Source: Amia ocellicauda
Lineage: Eukaryota; Chordata; Actinopteri; Amiiformes; Amiidae
Length of the DNA stretch: 64,000 nt
Reading direction: 5' to 3'
Assembly: GCF_036373705.1 (NCBI RefSeq)
Contig: NC_089866.1
Span: 3,915,001 to 3,979,000, forward strand
The notes under the pieces were generated by a model. That model saw only the letters and a program-made list of their open reading frames with translations, made no database searches and was not told the origin of the DNA. Below are positions 1 through 21,456 of the stretch, one piece after another; position 1 is the first letter of the stretch; every line of letters starts with the position of its first letter. Both the position numbers and the translations under genes were made by a program.

Positions 1-71
1 CCGCTGCCCAAGCAAACACAAAGGCAGTGTGACAGATGCACAGCACCGCGGCCGGCTCTGCAGTGCCTTAC

Positions 72-599
72 CTTGAAGTCCCGGCTGTGCTGCGGGGTGT
101 ACTCGAAGGTCCACAGCGCCCGGACCAGCCCGGACAGCTGCTCCGTGACCTCCCCCCTGTCCTGCGGGCCCCGTCTCTGCAACAGGACCCCGTTGGCTTT
201 GGGGGGCTCCTCCCCGTCCGCCCCCCGGTACTGCTCCAGGGCCAGGTACTCGGCGAACAGCTCCGTGTTGCTGAGGCACTGCAGCACGGCGTTCATGAAG
301 CAGGTGTTGCCGTGGTTCTTCAGCCCCGCCAGCCCGGGGATCTTGTCCCCCGAGAGGAAGCCCCCGCTGTCGCTCTCGTCCGACTGCACCGAGCCTTTGC
401 CCCCCGTCTTGAAGGACGTGAAGCCGCCGTCGTCCTTCTCGTCCTCCACCGGGTGCTCCTCCGTGCTAAAGTGGGATAGGGTGGACAGGGTCTTCAGCAC
501 CCGGCTCATGAAACTCCCCACGGACCGCACGGAGGAGCCCCTTCGGAAGAGCTTCTTGCTGAAGGACTTCTTCTCTTTCGTCGCCGCTTTGGACATCAT
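72..599 (-). CDS. usp31: usp31 first coding exon (ubiquitin-specific protease 31), partial
   Basis: The exon reads from an ATG at 599 or the adjacent in-frame ATG at 596 to a splice donor whose GT is at 71-70, leaving phase 0 (176 codons). The second ATG gives MSKAATKEKKSFSKK, which resembles the human USP31 start, so I prefer it. A basic Ser-rich N-terminus is followed by RSVGSFMSRVLKTLSTLSH, a stretch characteristic of USP31, then an acidic linker. The start of the USP catalytic domain follows, with the Cys box GLKNHGNTCFMN; the nucleophile is Cys at about residue 99. The exon ends just after EYTPQHSRDFK. USP family members remove ubiquitin by Cys-His-Asp catalysis; the His and Asp boxes lie beyond the window. 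The frame stays open to the window edge past the donor, so an ORF caller that demands a stop would miss it. USP43 is the nearest alternative, but the N-terminal motif and the neighbouring cog7 favour usp31. Confidence 0.9.
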
Positions 600-1299
600 G
601 AGGGCTTTCGGAGGAGGTGCATGCCCGGGAGAGCTTTAAAAATGAATCAAAAAGGTTTGGCACGGCGATAAGCACGCTTGGGAAACTTCACTGTGCCATC
701 CTGTCAGAGCAGAGCTGCCTTGGCCGAGATGGTCCTAACTGATCTTCTCGAAGACCAGCACCAGTCCAGCTTTGAGTTTGATGGCCATGTTTCAAACGCC
801 CAGAAGGAACCTGCTCAAAGACGAGGTTTCCCTTTTAGTTTCGCTTGCCAAGCATGAATGATCCGGGAAAGACGGTGTGCATCAGCCCCTCCGATGTGCC
901 GCTGCCTTGCACTGGCCACATGCGCTCTGCATCCTCGGGTGGGCAGTCAGTGCCGGTCCTGCGTGGACCCACCAGCGCTCAACACGCTGCCACTCGCCGG
1001 AGGACCGCGGTGCTAATCTGGGGAATTAGCCCATGCTAGCATCCCCCATTTTCACCAAACGGTCACTCTGCTGGTCATAATAATAATGATATCCAGGGGA
1101 GCTGAACTGGGTCCAACAAACAGACGCAAAACTGCTACCAGCCCATGCCAGGGAATAGTGCTAAAAACAAAATATGTGCATTGCAAAAACACTCATTTCA
1201 CACGGCGCCCATGGCACAGCTTCTTTATTTCCACGCCGCTCATGTATTATTAAACCATCCGCCGCTCCACCCCTCTTTCCCGGGGAGTTAAGATTGCAA
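600..1299. other. usp31 5' flank or untranslated leader
   Basis: This is 700 bases between the usp31 start codon and the CpG-rich block. It has no convincing coding frame on either strand. Part of it is probably usp31 5' untranslated sequence, or an intron if the first exon is noncoding. I cannot place the transcription start. Confidence 0.4.
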
Positions 1300-1860
1300 G
1301 GCAAGCATTTCCCCCGCAATAAATCAGGACGCCGCCGCCGTGTTGCCCGAGCAGAGTGGTTCCTCCGGATCGCTGCCGCCGCCGCCGTGTGGAGCTCTAG
1401 CCCCCGCCGGCAGGAAAGCCCCCTGAAAGCCCACCAGAGACGCAGAAGTGGCCCGTCCTCCGGAAGAGCGGTCGCAGCATTCCCGAGGAAGGAACGCGTC
1501 TCCCCCGCGGCGTGTGTGGCGTCCCGGCCGGGGCTTTCTGGGTCTCGCAGCGCGCCTACGTCCTGCCCGCTTCTCCGCACGGCGAGCCAGGCCGCGGCTG
1601 CGTCTCCGGCGGCTCAAATCACGCACACTGCAGGGCGGTGGTGGAGGCTGACGTCACAGCCCCTCAGTCAGGGTGGCCGTGCGGAGCGCAGGTAGCGGCG
1701 GGTCGTTCGGGCATGCGCAGATCTGCACCATGCCAGCGATCCCATTGGTGGAGCCGGGCAGAGCTGCGCAGAACCGCGGGCATCTGCGCAACACGAAAGA
1801 GAGCAATGTCTGAGAGTGGTCGCAGAGCAGGAGGCGTGGGGGGGGGGAGGGGGCGCTCTT
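1300..1860 (-). promoter_or_regulatory. CpG-rich probable usp31 promoter
   Basis: This is the most CpG-dense stretch in the first 8 kb and lies 0.7-1.2 kb upstream of the usp31 start. It contains a perfect palindromic CRE (TGACGTCA, 1649-1656), an ATTGG (reverse CCAAT) at 1744-1748, and three TGCGCA half-sites of NRF1 type at 1714-1719, 1765-1770 and 1785-1790. These are typical of TATA-less housekeeping promoters. The block overlaps several long open frames on both strands, which reflect GC-rich composition and a (CCG)n-like run near 1330-1390 rather than genes. Orientation towards usp31 is inferred from position. Confidence 0.6.
1649..1656. promoter_or_regulatory. consensus cAMP response element (CRE)
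   Basis: An exact 8-base TGACGTCA palindrome in the CpG-rich block upstream of usp31, binding CREB/ATF-type bZIP proteins by consensus. Function is inferred from motif and position only. Confidence 0.5.
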
Positions 1861-4800
1861 TCGCGAAATGCAGTTGGTATCTAAAAATAGAAGGGTTTAC
1901 TTTTTGATTTGATCTTTTGCTGTTGTTGTTGTTGTTGTTGTCCAGATGTCCTCTCCTGTCCCACTGACACAGGACTCCCCAGCTGACACACAACCTTCTC
2001 ACGACGTCATAGTGTGAGCTGTCTCGTCACCTATAGCTGAACCCGTCTGCAGCAGGAGCGGCCAGGCTCGATACGAATGAATTACTGTGATTTGTGGTGA
2101 ATGCACATTGTTTTTCTTAAATTGGTCAAGGCTTTTTGAGGTTAACACATTTCAGACACTGACACGTCATTTGTCAAGTGCTGTATGTATCGTGTACTTC
2201 CTAAATAGACAATAGAAAATCTGGCTATTAGATATGAAGAAGTGGTTGCTTCTGCTGTAACTAGAATAAATAATTTTGAAAGAAACATATCCTATTTGTC
2301 CTATTTGGACAATAAACGTACTATATTGTATATAGTAGAAAGAATTAAACACAACAGGGAGATATAACTGAATATGTTCTATCAGTATCAGATGATTTAT
2401 ACCAGCAGTGATCACTTAACAATCATTTTTAGTGAATGATACAAATCCCCTTCCCTTTGCCCTTTTATAAACATACAGTAACATGCCAACGCTAGTGAGT
2501 AAAACATACATTTGTCCTCTTTGTACAACCAAGTTCATTAGTCTACTCTTATCACTTTGTTTTTATGACTTTAGTGTTACATAGTACAGTGTAGAGTAAA
2601 TACTATAGTATAGTGCAGTGTAGCATTGTAGTGTGATGTTCTAATGTAGTGCAATGATCTACTGTACTAGTGCAGTGTAGTATAATGCAAACTGTAATAT
2701 ACTACTGGTGTAGTGTTGTATAATACATACTGTAATATACCAGTGCAGTGTAGTACTGGTGGATACCTTCTGCTGCATTGTCACTGCTTCTCACATCTCC
2801 TTACATAATCAGACACTAACATGCCTGCTTTTATTCTTCTGCTGCTGCCAGCCTACTCACTGCCACGGACTATCACTTATCCATACAACTGCTAAGCTCA
2901 TTTCTACCACTACTACTTCAGCTAACCTACAGACGATCAGTGATTGTAACCTGCATACGGCCGTGCAAAACCAATCATATCCAATGTATTGTGTGAAAAG
3001 TCCTGTCACATGCAAAGACTCCATTCATATTAAAACCTAGTTGTTCTTGTATTATTTCCTATACAGCAATTCTCTAAAGCTGTATTTTAGCTTTTTTTGT
3101 TGTTTGTTTAGCTTTTTAGTCACAGATAGGAAGGTCATGACAGTGCATACAGCAGCTGAGCACATTTTTAGTTCTGAGTGACAGTGACAAACATTGACAA
3201 GACGGGACATGCTCTTGGGTGAAGCCTACCTGTAACTATTTTCCCCCAATGTATTATTGTGTGACTGGCTCTATGAGGGAAGTCTGGGTGTATACATGTA
3301 TATTAATACACAAAGTGTCCGTGAAACTGTTTTATTGGACTACTATTACTAGTAGTCGTAACCTATTTCATATATTTCTTGCTATGCCAGGTTGTCCAGT
3401 AACTGTTCACAGCGATTGGCAGGTTCAGTTCAAGCAGAAACAAAGAGCGGAGAAGTGAATCACCAGGAAGTCCTTGAAGCCCGTGGGCCTGCCTGTTTAT
3501 ACAGTGAAACGAGGAAAGGACAACCGTGCCTTGAGCACCGAGGTCATTAGTCATACTTGTACTCTGCTTCAGTCTGGGAAAACGACGGAAAGCGATCTCC
3601 TGAACTGTTGAGAAGTGTCTGTGCACCGTGTATTATGGTGTACATTGTTTTTTTTAAAGCTGATGACAATTCTTCAGACTCGGACAAGTGATTCTTACCA
3701 ATCACTGAGGATCCTGGAACGATGCTCGGAAGCACTAGTGTCATGGATCCGATTAATTGGATGCATCTTACCCTAAAAACATAGACACCGATGTTTGGGA
3801 AGCCTGCCTTGATTATCTCTAACTGTGTCTCCTTGAACACGTGGCTGCCCTGTTCTTGAACTCCCTCTGTTTTATACATTGTCAAACTGACTGACATTCA
3901 TTTCCATTTGCAGTCGAAAAAACACACACACAAGAAAAACATTGTTGTAGTAATGCGACTCCTTGCTCTGCACTGTTCCACCTTTCTACCACTTAGGGCA
4001 GTCAAGGCAGAGCAAGAGGTGAAAGGTCGCAGTCATGTGCCTTTCTGGAATGCAGAGGTCACACCGTGTCTTAGCAGTTGGTTTTAATTTGCCACAGCAC
4101 ACTTTGCTCTGCTCTAAAAGCAACACAGACGTCGCAGTTTCTGAATTCCAAGTGTTGACGGTGGTTTTAAGCTCATGCCCTCTGTGCAGCTGCGCCAGCT
4201 GTCCGTTACCCAGCCAAAAGGAGCCCTGGATTGATATAGAAATTAAAATGGATAAACTGTCCTAAAAATGAGGACACGACTGAAAAACAAATCTTATTGG
4301 CTTTCTCGTTTCTTGTTTTCTTTCATTCTTTTTATTTTTGCAATTTCTGTTTGTATTGATGCAAGCTGAGGCAGGCTGCTATTGCAGTTGTGCAACACCA
4401 CTGCGGGAAAAAAATGCACAGAAAATAAAATATTTAAACTAAAGGTAAACTTTAAGTAGTTTATTGCATTCAGAAAGAAAACTCCCAGCTTCTCTTACAT
4501 GTGGAGAATTCGTTTTGCTCCCAAACAGAAAAGCCAGAGAATGGAAGAAAGAAAAGCTTTACAGGGTGGGTCTGTAATTACCAGGGGCACTGGGCTGGGC
4601 TCGTTATGACACTGGAGTGATTAAATCAAAGATATGAGGAGGTGGCACATTGGCGAACGTCAAATCAAGTCTCACCAGTTTTTCCACCCACTTAGTCCTG
4701 GTTGAAATCAACAGCCCCGTGAAGTTCAATAGAAGTACTAATTGGAAAGGGGGTGGGATTGGGTTGGTTTTTCCAGGAGCCAGTTACTGTACCTGTTCAA

Positions 4801-7800
4801 ACAAAATCTTCCAGTAGTTTGTTAATGATTATTGACTCTGGCATGAATTCAGATGACACAACAGGTGAAGTTGTTCGTTCACACTACTGTCTTCTTAGAT
4901 GCCTCATATCCTGTCTGATTGAGATTTCAGAATACCACAATCCACCCCAGAATACCTGCAGAAATGTTTTCTCTCTGTTAAAATATTTTAACAATTGAAT
5001 ACACACAAAAACGAATGGTGAAGAAGTGAAGCGTTTTGAACACGCAAGTTGCATTTCACAATAAGCCAGACAGACACCCCGTTGTCATCACCTCCATGTG
5101 CAGCACAGATACATATGCTTGCCACGCAGATTCCCACATCACAGGTCTTCAGACACGGTAATCCGGCTCCCACCGAGCTGCTTAAACCAATTGATTTTCG
5201 CTCCTGGGCTCCACTTCAATCTCCTTAGACCTGCAGGCACTACCTCCTTGATGTGCAATATACAGCGGATTAAAGGTGGGTGTAATTACCTGGAATCCCA
5301 CGCCATCCTTAGCTTCGGTCCTCGTTTTCGGCAGGGTAACGCTTTTAAAATCAATAGGAAAAAATAAAAACATTTACTTTCCATGTCCTTTGTGTTTATG
5401 TCTGGTTTGTCACAGCAGAGCACGAGAATTACATAATCTTGTAAATAAATCTGCAGCCGAGCCAACAGTGCCGTCACACTAATTTGGGAATTCTGATATT
5501 AAAATTATGCCATGAAACTTGTGGCATCGAATCCATCTCCTTGGGGAACAGGAATCAAGTTTCAATCTGGTATTTATGCTTTTGTTGGTGTTTACATATT
5601 TGTAATCTACATGGCTCTTTAGGTAAAGACTTAAGGCAATGGACTTCTCTAGGGTGGACTTGGATAGGATTGCAGTCCGGCCACACTTTAAAATAAAAAG
5701 GTGTAATTGCACATCACTTCATATATGATCACCACAGGATGAACACATGAATGCATTACACACTTAATCTGAGTTCTGATGTTAATCGCATGTACGACAG
5801 GGTTAGGGTATCGAGGTACTGATGTTTTCATCCCGTGGTATTCATATTTTAATTCAGGAAGAATCACAGCACAATCTTTTAAAGGTGTCTCTTCATTCAG
5901 AAAACGCAGATGTTGCAGTTCTGCAGACTCTAGGAGGGTGTTTTTCTAAGCAGATGGCTGCAGTGTGTTGTTATCGTTATGTTCAGACTTTAATTGGTGG
6001 GTAAAAACTTGCTTCAGATTTAAAGTCATAAAAATGTTTGGGATTTGATTTTAACAGGCCTTTAAAAACTCCTTTTATCTATTTACAGTGGTTTCCATTA
6101 TGTGAGATGGTGGCATGGCTGGAGGATTTATCAGAGCACCAGCACTCGGGCAAACATCAGACAATACATTCAGAGCCTGCAGCACTGCATTTCTTATCTT
6201 GATTAATTGTACTGATTGTATCTGTTAAGTAAATATATATATAGAGAGAGGAGTATGAAAAAGTTTTTAAATCATTCATATACTCATAATAACACTCCAG
6301 TTTCTTCCTCCAGCTGCAGCCACATTCAGATGTTATGCTTCACACTAAATGGTAAGTAGGGTGCATCGACTTGAACAAAAGTCAGTGCCCAGTAGGTGGC
6401 ACTGTCTCCTCTGGCCTGGTGGCTCCCAACCAGTGCTGTGGGACAGGGACAGACAGGGGGCACTGTCCTACAGCCTAGGACTCAGGTGGGACACTGCCAT
6501 CCTGTAGGGCAACAGGGGTCTCTGATTTTCAGGTCTTAATATGTTAATTCAAGTCATGCTTCATTTTTTATTCCAGGTCTTGCATTGATTGCTAATTGAA
6601 CTATACCTATAAGGACAAGGACACAGTTCACCACCGTTAAACCAAGGATACCTGGCCATGTGCTTGGCATGGTGGAGGAAAATGGCTTGAATTACCTATA
6701 ATATCCTACTCCACACTTGAATATGTTCATATCAGTGTGAGCAAACATCTGTTCTGCCCTGGATTCAGTAAAGAGAGGATCGATCCGATGTAAGACTCAG
6801 GAGGACAAGGTCAAACAAACTGTTATTACTTTAGAGGCCGGTGTAATCCGAGAGCCCGGCCCAGCAGGCTGTAGATGCACCCCCCCACTCCCCTATCGCT
6901 CTCCGCCCGCACCCATCCTCCTCTCAACAACACGATCTTCACACTCCGGCCCGGACACGTGCCCCGAGGTGACATACGGTGTCAGATCACCGCAGCCCAA
7001 GGAGGAAAGGAGACCCAGGAACTGTTACATCACCGTGCAATTACATAAAGCCCAGGGCTGCAGCAGCGCTCGTGTGGGAGCCAGCAGTGACAGCAGCCCC
7101 GGCGTTGAGTGCCCTGCAAATTGAATCTCTCTCTCTCTGCCCACAGTGCAGCTCGAGAACAAAATGTTCTGAAAAATGATGCTAATCGGGGACTAGTGCA
7201 CTTTTTCCCTCCACCGACTTGTGTGCTTGTGTGGCACTGTGCCATCGCTATCGGCGGTCCATTTATATAACGGAGGTCTCTTCCGGAAAAAAAAACACCG
7301 TCATCAAATCCTGGAAGTCGAACAGAGCGTCTTTGGTGACCGGAACGGCAGGCGAGGTGTCAGCTTTCTATTCGCTAGCGCAGATGGCAGCAGTCAAATT
7401 CAATTCCCTTTTACCTGCGCAGTCACAGGCAGACTATTAAATAAAACGCTACCTATTGACATGGATAACCGGGGGGCCAGGAGGGGATTAGAGGAGGTAG
7501 TCTAGTTGGGCTCTTGAAGTTTCTCTAACAAAGACAGAGTAAAAAAAAAAAAAGGACAGGAGTCATATAAAGAGAATACAAAGCTCAGGCCAGAGACGTG
7601 CCGTGTGCTTTAATAGATATGGTGGCAGCAGTCGCCACAGGGTGGGGGGCTAGGATATTGTGGTTGTGCAATACAGATCTGGTTGTAATATTGTAAAATG
7701 TCACACAATGCATATTGGTCAAAACAGTATAAAACATTAAAAATCATCTGTTCTTTTGTCAATTAAACGCTTTAAGCCCTGAGGAACAGTGAAAAAGCCA

Positions 7801-8118
7801 GAATGTTATTTTATATATATTTGGCTTCAGAATGTATTAAACGATTTTTTTTTTAATTAGAGATAGATATACACATTTTTGCTAAATGCATTCTTGCATG
7901 TTATTTTTGGTCACATACAAACAAACATGGAGAGTTTTTTGGCATTTTATCCTTTTAATAACAAGTAAAAAAAAAAAACACAAAAGTGCACCTTGCAAAA
8001 CGTTCCTGTGGGAGAACCAGTTATTCAGGTTACAACTTAAATACCTTTCACAAGAACAAGCTCAACAAAAACACACCAAGCGCAATGACCCAAGAGACGG
8101 TATTACTTCAAAATTAGA
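1861..8118. other. usp31-cog7 intergenic region, no gene seen
   Basis: About 6.3 kb with only short open frames and no recognisable protein similarity. It holds a T/G triplet run near 1917-1942, a degenerate tandem repeat at 2574-2762, and a moderately GC-rich patch at about 6830-7200 with an (tc)n run near 7122-7138. A poly(A) tract lies at about 7542-7553. In mammals the SCNN1G and SCNN1B genes lie between USP31 and COG7; no exon of either is recognisable here. Confidence 0.6.
2574..2762. repeat. degenerate tandem repeat built on agtgcagtgtagta
   Basis: Imperfect units related to agtgcagtgtagtataat are repeated with a period of about 35-40 bases in the better part (2665-2760), each followed by actgtaatatac. 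Upstream units are more diverged. It has no coding potential. Confidence 0.6.
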
Positions 8119-8124
8119 TTTATT
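8119..8124 (-). terminator. probable cog7 poly(A) signal
   Basis: A perfect AATAAA on the minus strand (tttatt on plus), about 150 bases downstream of the cog7 stop codon. It is the first consensus hexamer after the stop, giving a short 3' untranslated region. Confidence 0.6.
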
Positions 8125-8275
8125 TCTATTTATATTCGATAATTATTATATATTTTTTAATCCAGCAGGTTACCTCGATGAAAACTGTACAGAACAAAAG
8201 AGACCCGACTCCAGTGATTTACAAGGTTATGGCTGATTAAGGACAAACAGAAAACACAGAAATGGAACTCGCGGG

Positions 8276-17957
<9,682 letters not shown>

Positions 17958-18554
17958 CGTCCCGCCTTCTGTGGAATGCTACAACGTTGTCAGCCTATGG
18001 TCCGATAGGGTCCATTCCTTAGAATGATCTGCAAACATCAAGGGGGTTTATTATTATACTAAAAAAAAAAACATATCTATGTAGAATGGATCCTTAGACA
18101 TAAAGGATACCTAGAAAACAAACACATGAACGATGGGATCATAAACTTTGCAGGCGTGACATGGAAAAGAGAAGCTGTAGATCAAAGCAGGTGGAAACAT
18201 CTTGAGGAGGCCTTGCTGCAGCAGCGGACCAATATGGGCCGATTGTGATATATTGGTAGACACTCTAACCGATAACTTGCAAGTGCTTTTCCTAATCACA
18301 TCTATTGTGATTGTTATACTGGCCATCAACAACAACAACAGGGCTAATTTATTTATATATTGATAACATTGCTAGACATTCTAACCAATACCTTACAGCT
18401 ATAACAAAAACAGAAAAGCACTGTACAATACATAAGTCATACATTTAGTTAGGAGTTGTAAGTGTTTTACAGTTCCAACAGACAATAACTAAACCTAAAA
18501 GGAAAAACAATATGCTTTTCCTAATCACATATACTGTAATCGTCGTACTGGCTA

Positions 18555-18600
<46 letters not shown>
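18555..18600. repeat. (AAT)n microsatellite
   Basis: About 15 uninterrupted AAT units. The poly-Tyr frame it creates on the minus strand is an artefact. Confidence 0.95.
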
Positions 18601-18601
<1 letters not shown>

Positions 18602-18760
18602 AGTTTACATAGAGAGGCTGATAATTGATTAATTGATTGATTCATTACTTAAACATCGGCGATTAAAACAGCAAGGAGCACCGAAAACATCCCCCCTTCC
18701 GTAGGTTCATTTCCGTATAATACGAAGATACAGTACAACATGCATTTCCGTGTACGTGTA

Positions 18761-18800
<40 letters not shown>
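18761..18800. repeat. (ATT)n microsatellite
   Basis: About 13 uninterrupted units. With the (AAT)n run 160 bases earlier, it forms two complementary A/T triplet arrays that could pair as a hairpin. Confidence 0.95.
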
Positions 18801-19318
18801 GATATTACTACCTGGAAACATGTAGCTAAACACAGTTCTTCAATTGCTTTTGTAGTTCTTTGCAGTCCTAGCGACGAAAATGAAATAAATGACCCAGGAG
18901 AAGGAAATGATCATCACCACCAAGTACAGCTCGATTAAAACAACCACCTCCGCCAGAATTATCGGTTATTGTGAAGTAAATATATACCAGTTTATTGGCT
19001 CTGCGTTAAAAAGTGTCATCCGCATCTCTGACAGCCGAAATCAACGGGAAACAAGGTGTCGGAGTCATTGGTTCCTACACGTCATACACCTTCCAGAGAA
19101 ACGGATAAACTGTCATTTTCAGTGTGTTTGGTTTTCATAATCGTTTATAGTACAATGTGCTATTTTATGTTGTGTATTTTCTTGTTGTGTCGGTAAATAC
19201 GTGTGTAGAGGAATCGTGTATATAGCTGTTACACCGGACGGTAGCTACGTGGCTGTGTGTTACACTTATTGTGGTCCGTCCAGCAACAAAATGTGAACAG
19301 GAATTGAGTCTGAGGATG

Positions 19319-20273
19319 TAGCCATTAATAACTAAGTGATCAAGGATCCTATCCAGTCTGTTTTTGAATTTCCCCAAATTGTCTCTTCAGCCACATCGCT
19401 GGGGAGTTTGTTCAGATTGTGACGCCTCTCTGTGTGAAGAAGTGTCTCCTGTTTTCTGTCTTCAATGCCTTGAAGCCCAATTTGCATTTGTGTCCCCGGG
19501 TGCGTGTGTCCCTGCTGGTCTGGAAAAGCTCCTCTGGTTTGATGTGGTCGATGCCTTTCATGATTTTGAAGACTTGGATCAAGTCCCTACGTAGTCTCCT
19601 CTGTTCCAGGGTGAAAAGGTTCAGGTCCTCAGTCTCTCAGTAGGACATTCCCTTCAGACCTGGAATAAGTCTGGTTGCTCTCCTCTGAACTGCCTCTAGA
19701 GCAGCGATATCTGTCTTGAAGTGTGGAGCCCAGAACTGTCCACAGTATCCAGATGAGCTCTAACTAGTGCATTGTACAGTCTGAACATCACTGCCCTTGT
19801 TCTCAATTCTACACTTTTGACAATATACCCTCACATTTTGTAATACCTTGCACTTGTCCACATTGAATTTCATCTGCCAGGTGTCGGCCCACAACTGAAT
19901 ATTATCTAAGTCCCTCTGAATAGCCTGTGCTGCCGTGATTGTATCTGCTGAGGCACCTATTTTAGTATCATCTGCAAATTTGACAAGTTTTTCTAACTAT
20001 CCCAGAGTCCAGATCATTAATATAGATTAGAAAAAGCACAGGCCCTAGTACTGATCCCTGTGGAACTCCACTAACAACCTCACTCCAGTTAGAAGCGACT
20101 CCTCTAATCAACACCCTCTGTTTCCTGTACATCAACCAGCTCATAATCCATCTACTTACATTACCCTGAATGCCTACAGCTTCCAATTTGAGGATCAGTC
20201 TTTGGTGTGGAACCTTATCAAAAGCTTTTTGGAAATCTAAGTATATCATATCATATGCTTTCATGTGATCTAC

Positions 20274-20275
<2 letters not shown>
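19319..20275 (-). mobile_element. CR1/L2-like LINE fragment with reverse transcriptase part, decayed
   Basis: On the minus strand, 20275-19990 encodes reverse-transcriptase motifs: [13 protein letters not shown] (palm motif A), then [20 protein letters not shown]. The expected FADD box region follows around 19980, where the frame is broken. The more 3' coding part (19760-19330) includes LRRDLIQVFKIMKG and HKCKLGFK, typical of CR1/L2-group ORF2 C-termini. Stops and shifts break the frame. The 5' end is truncated at a (AGT)n run, and the last ~60 bases of the 3' tail are missing compared with the copy at 30456. No endonuclease domain is present. Confidence 0.8.

Positions 20276-20305
<30 letters not shown>
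20274..20305. repeat. (AGT)n microsatellite abutting the LINE fragment
   Basis: About ten AGT units directly at the truncated 5' edge of the LINE copy. Confidence 0.9.
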
Positions 20306-20428
20306 AATTTAGTTTAGAAGTATGCATTGGTAAATACTATAGTATGTAAAAGTACATTGATTAATAGCTGTAATAACAGATAGCTATCATAGGTATACAT
20401 GTTAGGATGAAAGTTAGTATAAGTAAGT

Positions 20429-20458
20429 TTTATTTATTTATTTATTTATTTATTTATT
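20429..20458. repeat. (TTTA)n microsatellite
   Basis: About seven TTTA units. Confidence 0.9.
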
Positions 20459-21440
20459 GTAGTGTGCAGATTAATAGCTGTGATAGTTTGTAATCAAAGT
20501 AGTACCAGAATTTATGTTATTTCTCGTCTACTGCCGAATTTGTTGCTATGGGGCCAGATAGGCTTTATCATGTCTCAGTATAATACTTTTTTATCATTCA
20601 CTTTTGGATCAGGCACATTCATACATCATTTGTGCGTGACATGTCATGGATGCACACTTATAGAGCAATTTAAATTTGCATGTAAATACCCCCATTGTTT
20701 TAACTGGCTTATGGATTATAAATCAATAGATATTGGTAATGTATTATGTGAGGCAACTCTCATTTAGCAAACTGAAGTGCGTGACTAAATTGCAGGGAAC
20801 TTTAAAATGTGCAAAAGGTTTACGTGTGGTGGTTTGATAAATATATGTAGATTCATATGATGATACATTTAGCGGAATTCTTTTAACCCTGTCCAAGGTG
20901 TTAAAACATGACAAATTTGATATGTGAGATACGCCCAATGTGGTTTCAGAACATATATCCAAATGTGCCTCATTCAATTGTTTCATTTTGATTATTGACA
21001 ACATCGATTTGTTTTAGCTGTCTCACTGGATGTAGGTTTTATGTTATTTATAAATCTGCTTACATCAAGCATTACTCAAGTTCAATTTCCTGTTAAAGAT
21101 AGTGTTTAAAGTAAAACAATGTAACCAAGCAGTGTTGCTCAAATTGATAGCAATATAGTGTTGGCAACCAATTGTGTAAATATGCAATATGTATATCCTT
21201 AGTCAGCAGAGGCCACATTTATTAGAATAATCAGACACACATGCAAGTTCAAAGAAATACAAAATAACACATTTTATTAAGGCAACAACTAAACTAGTAA
21301 TAGAGTTAGAACAGTAATTAATCTGAAATACTATATATGCCTAATGTACTTTGGGGGTGTTGTTACTACAATAGTTAATCCATCTCAATATTAAAAAATG
21401 ATCTCTTTCACAGCATATGGAGGGGGAAATGATCCCAGAG
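20459..21440. other. intergenic, nothing recognised
   Basis: AT-rich sequence with only short frames. No motif or repeat was recognised. Confidence 0.5.
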
Positions 21441-21456
21441 TTCTGGTCAAAGGTGG

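Larger units (their letters stand above)
17958..19318. other. cog7 upstream flank with microsatellites
   Basis: Sequence 5' of cog7 on the minus strand. It lacks an obvious CpG island, so the promoter is not resolved. It includes an AT-rich stretch in which the tail ccaacagacaataac to cttttcctaatcacat partly repeats (18288-18320 and 18515-18545), plus two trinucleotide runs listed separately. Confidence 0.5.

Noticed and set aside
73..639. 188- and 147-residue plus-strand frames
   Set aside because: They are shadows of the usp31 exon, which reads on the minus strand with USP31 motifs and a proper splice donor.
1161..1907. Several 100-170-residue frames on both strands
   Set aside because: They overlap each other in a CpG-rich, (CCG)n-containing block and look like composition artefacts of the usp31 promoter.
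17970..17980. Splice acceptor just before the cog7 ATG, implying a noncoding first exon
   Set aside because: An AG precedes the ATG by ten bases with a modest pyrimidine context, but no upstream exon or promoter could be identified, so it is only mentioned.
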